DNA of 64,000 bases. Source: Mixophyes australis (lineage: Eukaryota > Chordata > Amphibia > Anura > Limnodynastidae). The stretch lies in the NCBI GenBank assembly GCA_036250195.1, contig JAVHZZ010000002.1, forward strand, positions 274,292,960-274,356,959. Reading direction: 5' to 3'. Under the pieces are notes generated by a model that saw only the letters and a list, made by a program, of their open reading frames with translations, had not been told where the DNA came from and did no database searches. This document shows positions 57,157 through 64,000 of the stretch, one piece after another (position 1 is the first letter of the stretch; each line of letters starts with the position of its first letter). The position numbers and the translations under genes were made by a program.

Positions 57157-58375
57157 ACTGCAGAATGTGTGAACTTGGTAATATTGCAGTACCAATGGAC
57201 TTATACTGCTGGATTGGTTTTGCAAATGTGGTTATAATTATTATATATTTTTTTTTTTTTTAATTTTTTATTTTTTTTTACTTTTTTTTTATTTTTAAAA
57301 AACTTGGGAATAGTGGGGAAATAACTATGCCCTTAGAAGCACAGAGCACAGGACACAGCACCACTGGACTGAACAGGACACGGCACAGGACCCAGCAGCA
57401 CTACGGAACTCAGCAGGACAGAGCACAGGACACAGCACCACTGGACTGATACTGCAGAATGTGTGAACTTGGTAATATTGCAGTACCAATGGACTTATAC
57501 TGCTGGATTGGTTTTGCAAATTTGGTTATAATTATTATATATTTTTTTTTTTTTTAATTTTTTATTTTTTTTTACTTTTTTTTTATTTTTAAAAAACTTG
57601 GGAATAGTGGGGAAATAACTATGCCCTTAGAAGCACAGAGCACAGGACACAGCACCACTGGACTGAACAGGACACGGCACAGGACCCAGCAGCACTACGG
57701 AACTCAGCAGGACAGAGCACAGGACACAGCACCACTGGACTGATACTGCAGAATGTGTGAACTTGGTAATATTGCAGTACCAATGGACTTATAATGCTGG
57801 ATTGGTTTTGCAAATTTGGTTATAATTATTATATATATTTTTTTTTTTTAAATTTTTTATTTTTTTTTACTTTTTTTTTATTTTTTAAAAACTTGGGAAT
57901 AATGGGGAAATAACTATGCCCTTAGAAGCACAGAGCACAGGACACAGCACCACTGGACTGAACAGGACACGGCACAGGACCCAGCAGCACTACGGAACTC
58001 AGCAGGACAGAGCACAGGACACAGCACCACTGGACTGATACTGCAGAATGTGTAAACTTTGTAATATTGCAGTACCACTGGACTTTTACTGCTGAATGTG
58101 TGAACTTGGTAATATTGCAGTACCAATGGGCTTATACTGCAGGATTGGTTGTGCAAATTTTGTGGTAATTAAAAAATATTAAAGTAGTTTTTGGTATTTT
58201 TTAAAAAAACTTTTTTTTATTTTTTTAAACACAGGGGAATATTGGGGAAATAACTATGCCCTTAGAAGCACAGAGCACAGGACACAGCACCACTGGACTG
58301 AACAGGACACAGCACAGGACCCAGCAGCACCACTGACCTCAGAAGGACAGAGCACAGCACACAGCACCACTGGAC
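57157..58375. repeat. Tandem 294-295-bp repeats upstream of the element A ORFs, three full copies plus a diverged fourth
   Basis: TGCAGAATGTGTGAACTTGG recurs at about 57,159, 57,453, 57,747 and, altered, 58,041. Each unit also contains a poly(T) core, GGGGAAATAACTATGCCC and the CACAGAGCACAGGACACAGC block. Units 1-3 are nearly identical and unit 4 has diverged. They occupy the 5' untranslated/promoter side of the transposase. Confidence 0.88.
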
Positions 58376-58392
58376 TGATACTGCAGAACACA

Positions 58393-58560
58393 GCACTGCA
58401 CAGCACAGCACAGCACAGCACAGCACAGCACAGCACAGCACTAAACAGCACAGAACTAAACAGCACAGAACTAAACAGCACAGAACTAAACAGCACAGAA
58501 CTAAACAGCACAGAACTAAACAGCACAGAACTAAACAGCACAGAACTAAACAGCACAGAG
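58393..58560. repeat. CAGCA repeat grading into a 15-bp repeat
   Basis: About nine 5-bp CAGCA units run to 58,440. They are followed by exactly eight 15-bp CTAAACAGCACAGAA units (58,441-58,560, last base pair altered). Because 15 is a multiple of 3, every minus-strand frame stays open and yields low-complexity Ser/Val/Leu/Phe or Cys/Leu/Val peptides without meaning. Confidence 0.92.
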
Positions 58561-58794
58561 GACCACCTAACACACCCTCCCTCTACCCTGATCAATGCCC
58601 GAGTGAAGATGGCGGCGACTAGCGGGGAATTTATAGGATCCGAGTATCGCGAGATCCGACAACGGGATTATGAGTCAGAGCCTCAGTTTCACTTTTGAAT
58701 TTGGCGCCAATACCCGGATCTGTCTCGGATCCGACTCGGATCCGCAACGTTCGGGTGGGCTCGGATTTCATAAATCCGAGTGCGCTCATCCCTA

Positions 58795-58802
58795 ATCTCT
58801 AT
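58795..58802. other. 8-bp sequence ATCTCTAT between hAT elements A and B
   Basis: ATCTCTAT follows the right end of A and precedes the left end of B. It recurs immediately after B at 63,720-63,727. It is therefore the left target duplication of B, and possibly also the right one of A. Confidence 0.88.
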
Positions 58803-59186
58803 TAGGGATGTGCACCGGACACTTTTGGTGTCACGTGTTTTGTGTTTTGGATTCGCATTTGCTTGAGGTTTTGGGTTCGGATTTGTTTCGCAAAACACCT
58901 GATGAAAGGTTTTGGTTCGGATTTAAGGTTTTGGATTCGGATTTATTTTGAAAAAAACATAAAAAGTGTTAAAATCAAGTTTTTTGGGTTTATTTTCACT
59001 CCTACGCTATTATTAACCTCAATAACATTCATTAGCAATCATTTCCACTAATTCCCAGTCTATTCTGAACACCTCACACCTCATAATATTGTTTTTAGTC
59101 CAAAACGTTTCACCGAGGAAGCTTTCTGGACTGCATAGTGCAGTGGTCCCAGTACACAATTTGGTACCGGGGCCACAATATATCAC

Positions 59187-59765
59187 CCTCAACTGGTCTC
59201 AATTCCACCAAAAAAGTATCTGGACTGCGTAGTGGAGTGGTCCCCACAATATAATAAAAAAACCCTCAACTGGTCTGAATTCCACCAAAAAAGTATCTGG
59301 ACTGCGTAGTGGAGTGGTCCCCACAATATAATAAAAAAACCCTCAACTGGTCTGAATTCCACCAAACAAGTATCTGGACTGCATAGTGGAGTGGCCCCGG
59401 TACCCAATTTGATACCGGGCCACAATATAATAAAAAAACCCTCAACTGGTCTCAATTCCACCAAACAAGTATCTGGACTGCGTAGTGGAGTGGTCCCCAT
59501 AATATAATAAAAAAAAACCTCAACTGGTCTGAATTCCACCAAACAAGTATCTGGACTGCGTAGTGGAGTGGTCCCCACAATATAATAAAAAAAACCCTCA
59601 ACTGGTCTGAATTCCACCAAACAAGTATCTGGACTGCGTAGTGGAGTGGCCCCGGTACCCAATTTGATACCGGGGCCACAATATAATAAAAAAACCCTCA
59701 ACTGGTCTGAATTCCAGGGAACAGATGGCGGACACCGGATGGACGTCTAAAACCAACATAGCAGT
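59187..59765 (-). repeat. Tandem repeats of about 76/101 bp amplified from transposase coding sequence
   Basis: Seven starts of CCTCAACTGGTCTGAATTCC, spaced 76-77 or about 101 bp apart. The long form contains GGCCCCGGTACCCAATTTG. On the minus strand it reads YQIGYRGHSTTQSRY, against RYQIPSRFHFTRQAI of the element A transposase (residues about 225-239). The array ends at GATGGCGGACACCGG, which encodes the adjoining MLVLDVHPVSAI (A residues 199-210). The array therefore grew out of a piece of the gene. Confidence 0.82.
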
Positions 59766-59799
59766 TAAGGGCGCAGTTCCTCTTTTTTGTGACTGCACA

Positions 59800-60170
59800 A
59801 ACAATTAACGTAGTAATAGAAATTACAGGTTTTTTTTTGTTTTAAATATAGAAAGAAAGAAGGTAGTACTAGAAATGGCAGTTATTTAGTTTCTTTTAAA
59901 TAGAGAAAGAAAGAAGGTAGTACTATAAATGGCAGTTATTTAGTTTCTTTTAAATAGAGAAAGAAAGAAGGTAGTACTAGAAAAGGCAGTTGTTTTTTTT
60001 TTTTACATAAAGAAAGAAGGTAGTACTAGAAATGGCAGTTTTTTTTTTTTTTTTAAATAGAGATAGAAAGAAGGTAGTACTATAAATGTCAGTTATTTAT
60101 TTTTTTTAAATATAGAAAGAAAGAAGGTAGCAATAGAAATGGCAGTTCCTCTTTTTTGGAACTGCACAAA
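59800..60170. repeat. Tandem repeat of about 50-60 bp with GAAAGAAGGTAGTACTA core
   Basis: Six copies of AGAAAGAAGGTAGTACTA, then AATGGCAGTT and a variable poly(T) tract. The last copy runs into CCTCTTTTTTGGAACTGC, at the edge of the transposase remnant. Variation is mainly in poly(T) length. Confidence 0.88.
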
Positions 60171-60716
60171 CAGTGATGAAAATGAAGGTGGAGCTGGTGG
60201 CATGTCACGGTCCTCTTCAGAGGACAATCTCCTGACCAGCAGGTCTTTGCACCGCTGTAGACTTGTGACCGCCGGAAACAGAGACACAACATACGCTTTA
60301 AACCGAGGATCGAGAACGGTGGGCAGAATGTATTCCTCTGACTTTAAAAGACTGACCACCCACGGATCCTGGCAAAGCGTATGAAGGGCTTCATCCACAA
60401 GAGCTACATGCTTGGTGGAATCGCAATGGTGTACCAGCTCCTCCCTCACTTTCTCCAGCTGCTTCTGCAAAAGCCTGATCAGGGGAATCACCTGACTCAA
60501 GCTGGCAGTGTCGGAACTGACTTCTCGTGTGGCAAGTTCAAATGGCTGCAGAACCTTGCACAACACGGAAATCATTCTCCAGTGCGCTTGACTCAGGCAC
60601 ATCCCTACTCCTTTTCCTATGTCATAGGTGGCTGTGTAGGCTTGAATGGCCTTTTGATGCTCCTCCATCCTCTGCAGCATATAGAGGGTGGAGTTCTAGC
60701 ACGTCACTACCTCTAG
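60093..60716 (-). pseudogene. Element B transposase remnant, residues about 435-610 of the A enzyme
   Basis: The minus strand reads MLQRMEEHQKAIQAYTATYD, then ATREVSSDTASLSQVIPLIR, and LDPRFKAYVVSLFP up to SSEEDRDMPPAP. This is about 90% like the A protein by eye. Immediately upstream, the conserved RWN of A is C-stop-N here (TGCTAG). All sequence upstream in the gene, including both catalytic Asp residues, is missing. Downstream it runs into repeat-derived residues. It makes no functional product. Confidence 0.85.
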
Positions 60717-60717
60717 T

Positions 60718-61045
60718 TAATTTAGATTGCAAGGCTTGTAAATACTTTGAAGATAAAAAAAGCAGGCTGTACAGACTGTGGAGCTAGAAAGTGAAATTAA
60801 ATGGACCACGTTACTTTGGTGGCTATCAATGCCCCCCCCCCCCCCGCCCTACACTTGTAGTTGAATATAAAAAAAGCAGCCTGCATAGACTGTAGAACTA
60901 GAAATTCAAATATACAAAGAAATGGACAAAGGCAGTTTGGTATCTGTCTGAATCAGATCCCCTCTAGGAGTAAAAAAAGAAAACTATTCAGCCGTTATAT
61001 AATCAAGAATATAAATTGAAATTGAGAAAGGCAATTTGGTATCTG
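60718..61045. other. Filler between transposase pieces of element B, with short internal repeats and a C14 run
   Basis: This stretch has no counterpart in element A. AAAAAAAGCAGGCTGTACAG (about 60,757) and AAAAAAAGCAGCCTGCATAG (about 60,870) are related, as are CAGTTTGGTATCTGTCTG and CAATTTGGTATCTGTCTG (60,935 and 61,033). A run of 14 C lies at 60,832-60,845. Confidence 0.7.
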
Positions 61046-61604
61046 TCTGCATCATAATCATCAACATCCTCCTCAGCGCCAGCTACATCAATATCCTCCT
61101 CCCAGTGTACAACATTCACACCTTCATTAGCCAAATCTGTAACTGGACTGTGGGTGATCCTTCCAGCATATGCAGAGGGCGTGCTGCAAATGCTGGATGG
61201 AGTCACCTCTTCCCGTACAGTGATGGGAAGGTCAGGCTTCACAACCACCAACACCCTTGGACTCGCCTTGGGGATTTGTGATGTCATCTGTTAAGAAGGC
61301 AGAGTTCTTTGCTGTTTTGTTGTTGTTGCTGACAGCATAACTCTCTTAAATTTTTTGTAGGGGGGGGAGGAGGAGGGCTTAGATCCTTGGGTGAAGCTGG
61401 ACCACTAGTCATGAACACGGGCCAGGGCCTAAGCCGTTTCTTGCCACTACGTGTCGTAAATGGCATATTGCCAACTTTACGTTTCTCCTCAGATGATTTT
61501 AAGTTTCTCTTTTTGCTACTTTCTGAGAACTTGGGCTTTTTGGATTTTACATGCCCTGTACTAGGAGATTGGGCATCGGGCTTGCCAGACAACGTTGATG
61601 GCAT
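61003..61604 (-). pseudogene. Element B copy of the N-terminal frame, in two frames
   Basis: The upstream piece (61,284-61,604) matches element A from MPSTSSSKPDAQ through the basic VKSKKPK tract and proline run to the Gln-rich end. A frame change and stop near 61,285 follow. The second piece (61,003-61,287) matches SQIPKASPRVLVVVKPDLP and ITVREEV, then adds about 30 residues (TPSSICSTPSAYAGRITHS...) absent from A before the acidic DIDVAGAEEDVDDYD. The added residues suggest A lost a segment, or B gained one. Confidence 0.75.
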
Positions 61605-61779
61605 TTCATCGTCTATGTCATGACTAGTGGCAGCAGCTTCAGCATTAGGAGGAAGTGGGTCTTGATCTTACCCTACTTAATCCTCCAAATTTTGGTTTTC
61701 CATTATATGTAGCACAAGAGAGCGTACCCCTAAGCCACACACACTCGGCAAAGCCTTTAAAAATTATATGCGGCACAGG

Positions 61780-63275
61780 AGAGTACCACTGGACTTATAC
61801 TGCTGAATCAGTGAACTTTGTATATCAGTTCCACTGGACTTATACTGCTGAATCAGTGAACTTTGTAATATATCAGTACCACTGGACTTATACTGCTGAA
61901 TCAGTGAACTTTGTAATATATCATTACCACTGGACTTATACTGTTGAATCAGTGAACTTTGTAATATATCAGTACCACTGGACTTATACTGCTGAATCAG
62001 TGAACTTTGTAATATATCAGTACCACTGGACTTATACTGCTGAATCAGTGAACTTTGTATATCAGTTCCACTGGACTTATACTGCTGAATCAGTGAACTT
62101 TGTAATATATCATTACCACTGGACTTATACTGCTGAATCAGTGAACTTTGTAATATATCAGTACCACTGGACTTATACTGCTAAATCAGTGAACTTTGTA
62201 TATCAGTTCCACTGGACTTATACTGCTGAATCAGTGAACTTTGTAATATATCATTACCACTGGACTTATACTGCTGAATCAGTGAACTTTGTAATATATC
62301 AGTACCACTGGACTTATACTGCTGAATCAGTGAACTTTGTAATATATCAGTACCACTGGACTTATACTGCTGAATCAGTGAACTTTGTAATAAATCATTA
62401 CCACTGGACTTATACTGCTGAATCAGTGAACTTTGTAATATATCAGTACCACTGGACTTATACTGCTGAATCAGTGAACTTTGTAATATATCAGTACCAC
62501 TGGACTTATACTGCTGAATCAGTGAACTTTGTATATCAGTTCCACTGGACTTATACTGCTGAATCAGTGAACTTTGTAATATATCATTACCACTGGACTT
62601 ATACTGCTGAATCAGTGAACTTTGTAATATATCAGTACCACTGGACTTATACTGCTAAATCAGTGAACTTTGTATATCAGTTCCACTGGACTTATACTGC
62701 TGAATCAGTGAACTTTGTAATATATCATTACCACTGGACTTATACTGCTGAATCAGTGAACTTTGTAATATATCAGTACCACTGGACTTATACTGCTGAA
62801 TCAGTGAACTTTGTAATATATCAGTACCACTGGACTTATACTGCTGAATCAGTGAACTTTGTAATATATCAGTACCACTGGACTTATACTGCTGAATCAG
62901 TGAACTTTGTAATAGATCAGTACCACTGGACTTATACTGCTGAATCAGTGAACTTTGTAATATATCAGTACCACTGGACTTATACTGCTGAATCAGTGAA
63001 CTTTGTAATATATCAGTACCACTGGACTTATACTGCTGAATCAGTGAACTTTGTAATATAGCAGTACCACTGGACTTATACTGCTGAATCAGTGAACTTT
63101 GTAATAGTAGTACCACTGGACTTATACTGCTGAATCAGTGAACTTTGTAATATATCAGTACTACTGGACTTATACTGCTGAATCAGTGAACTTTGTAATA
63201 TAGCAGTACCACTGGACTTATACTGCAGAATCAGTGAACTTTGTAATATAGCAGTATACCAATGGACTTATACTG
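61780..63275 (+). repeat. 48/45-bp minisatellite inside element B, about 31 copies
   Basis: The unit is ACTGGACTTATACTGCTGAA, TCAGTGAACTTTGTAATATA and TCAGTACC (48 bp). A 45-bp variant lacks three bases (GTATATCAGTTCC). Because both lengths are multiples of three, the plus strand stays open for 468 codons of HWTYTAESVNFV repeats. I do not regard it as a gene: it begins in transposon sequence, and only the repeat keeps it open. The same ACTGGACTTATACTGC phrase occurs singly in the 294-bp repeats of element A, its likely seed. Confidence 0.95.
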
Positions 63276-63379
63276 CAGGATTGTTTTGGGATATTTTTTA
63301 TTTTTTTTTATAATTACTTTTTTTGTAATTTTTTTTATAACTTTTTTTGAATTTTTTTATAATTTGGGAAAAATGGGGA

Positions 63380-63719
63380 AATAACAATGCCCTTAGAAGG
63401 ACAGAGCACAGGACACAGCACCACTGGACTGAGCAGAACACAGCACTGAACAGCACAGCACAGCACGAGATATAGCAGGACAGAGGACCACCTAACACAA
63501 CCTCCCTCTACCCTGATCAATGCCCGAGTGAAGATGGCGGCGACTAGTGGGGAATTTATAGGATCCGAGTATCGCGAGATTCAACAGCGGGATTATGACT
63601 CAGAGCCTCGGTTTCAGTTTTGCAATTGGCGGGAATACCCAGATCTGTCTCGGATCCGGCTCGGATCGGCAACGTTTGGGTGGGCTCGGATTTCAGATAT
63701 CCGAGCCCGCTCATCTCTA
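63380..63719. mobile_element. Right terminal region of element B
   Basis: The terminal 340 bp repeat, with few changes, the right end of A (58,250-58,794). Shared parts are the GGGGAAATAACAATGCCC block, CACAGCACCACTGGACTGA, ATGCCCGAGTGAAGATGGCG, GGGGAATTTATAGGATCCG and the GGGTGGGCTCGGATTTCA terminus. A has the long CAGCA/15-bp array here; B has only a few units (63,440-63,470). Confidence 0.85.
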
Positions 63720-63727
63720 ATCTCTAT
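63720..63727. other. Right target-site duplication of element B (ATCTCTAT)
   Basis: Identical to 58,795-58,802; 8 bp is the size made by hAT transposases. Confidence 0.9.
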
Positions 63728-64000
63728 GTCACAGGTAAGGTGGCTGATATGGTGTTATGGTGCTGTCTGCTACATAATTTGGCCCTAAACCAAAATGTTC
63801 CCCTAACACCAACAATATACAGTACCGACTCAGGTGAGCTCATTCCAGCAGCTGATGTGCATAATAAGGGAAGATGAATGTTTTCTAAATAACCATTTAT
63901 GCATCAATGGTAGATAAAAATAATATTATAACTTTACCCAGATTACTAATGACTGTCAATTTTATTCAAACTGTGTGTTTAAAGCAATTATTTATATTCT
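63728..64000. other. Unique-looking flank, nothing recognised
   Basis: No repeat, terminal element or coding similarity was seen in the last 270 bases. Short open frames here run across the end of element B and are not credible. Confidence 0.4.

Larger units (their letters stand above)
53229..58794 (-). mobile_element. Large BED-type hAT transposon (element A), 5,566 bp
   Basis: It begins TAAGGGTGTGCACCGGGC and ends GAGTGCGCTCATCCCTA. The matching ends are TAGGGATGTGCACCGG in element B and GCTCATCTCTA at its other terminus. It holds, on the minus strand, an acidic/basic N-terminal frame, a BED-hAT transposase and its C-terminal dimerisation segment. Transposase-derived fragments lie near the left end and tandem repeats near the right end. 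The right flank is ATCTCTAT (58,795-58,802) and the left flank ATATATAT, matching at 6 of 8 with both mismatches inside the TA run. Apart from two frame changes, this is close to an autonomous element. Confidence 0.85.
58803..63719 (-). mobile_element. Rearranged, internally deleted hAT transposon (element B), 4,917 bp
   Basis: It begins TAGGGATGTGCACCGG, ends CCCGCTCATCTCTA and is flanked by the perfect 8-bp duplication ATCTCTAT. The terminal few hundred bases are closely related to A at both ends. The interior has lost the BED finger and both catalytic Asp regions. It keeps the N-terminal frame and a 3' part of the transposase, and contains three separate tandem-repeat arrays. It cannot move by its own enzyme but has the ends needed to be mobilised. 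Confidence 0.9.

Noticed and set aside
58254..58595. Low-complexity Ser/Val/Leu/Phe and Cys/Leu/Val peptides
   Set aside because: Produced in every frame by the 15-bp CTAAACAGCACAGAA repeat.
61655..63061. 468-codon frame with HWTYTAESVNFV repeats as a repeat protein
   Set aside because: It is open only because the minisatellite units are 48 and 45 bp. It starts in transposon sequence, and unit variants are not synonymous-biased by eye.

Overview
The window is eukaryotic and reads as intergenic, repeat-dominated heterochromatin, most likely from a frog or toad. The anuran call is an inference. It rests on an L2-type LINE with the 3' tail common in frog genomes, several BED-type hAT transposons, short foldback elements of types I associate with anurans, and a short interspersed element whose 3' end (GGTTGAACTTGATGG followed by CTATGTTA-like repeats) I know from anuran DNA. 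No intact host gene, rRNA or tRNA was found.

Layout. (1) Positions 1 to about 38,631 are one continuous satellite array that runs off the left edge. The monomer is about 121 bp, with 112-129 bp variants, and there are roughly 320 copies. Above the monomer lie several levels of nested higher-order duplication: units of 242, 476, 597, 714, 965, about 1,670, 2,892, 3,075, 3,227 and 6,539 bp. Some are almost identical. A 276-bp transposable element inside one higher-order unit was copied along with it. (2) 38,632-41,500 holds decayed hAT fragments, a processed pseudogene of the SUMO ligase NSMCE2, and a palindromic foldback element. (3) 41,671 to about 45,180 is a near full-length but broken L2-type LINE on the minus strand, with endonuclease, reverse transcriptase and a degenerate 2A-like motif. 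(4) 45,530-46,379 is a fragment of a Helitron (5' end and N-terminal zinc-finger region). (5) 46,380-48,155 is AT-rich sequence without genes. (6) 48,156-50,213 is a ZBED5/Charlie-like hAT element with an 8-bp target-site duplication. (7) 50,359-51,599 is a non-autonomous member of a second hAT family, followed by small foldback elements and TA microsatellites. (8) 53,229-58,794 (element A) and 58,803-63,719 (element B) are two large members of that second family. They lie head to tail with one 8-bp sequence between them. A carries a nearly complete BED-hAT transposase. B is an internally deleted, rearranged derivative that contains a 48/45-bp minisatellite and repeats amplified from transposase coding sequence. 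(9) 63,728-64,000 shows nothing recognisable.

None of the coding sequences looks functional as it stands. The closest to intact is the 701-codon transposase of element A, which needs only one frame change to reach its C-terminal dimerisation domain. The main biology here is satellite evolution, with duplication histories that can be ordered in time, and the way hAT elements turn pieces of themselves into tandem repeats.
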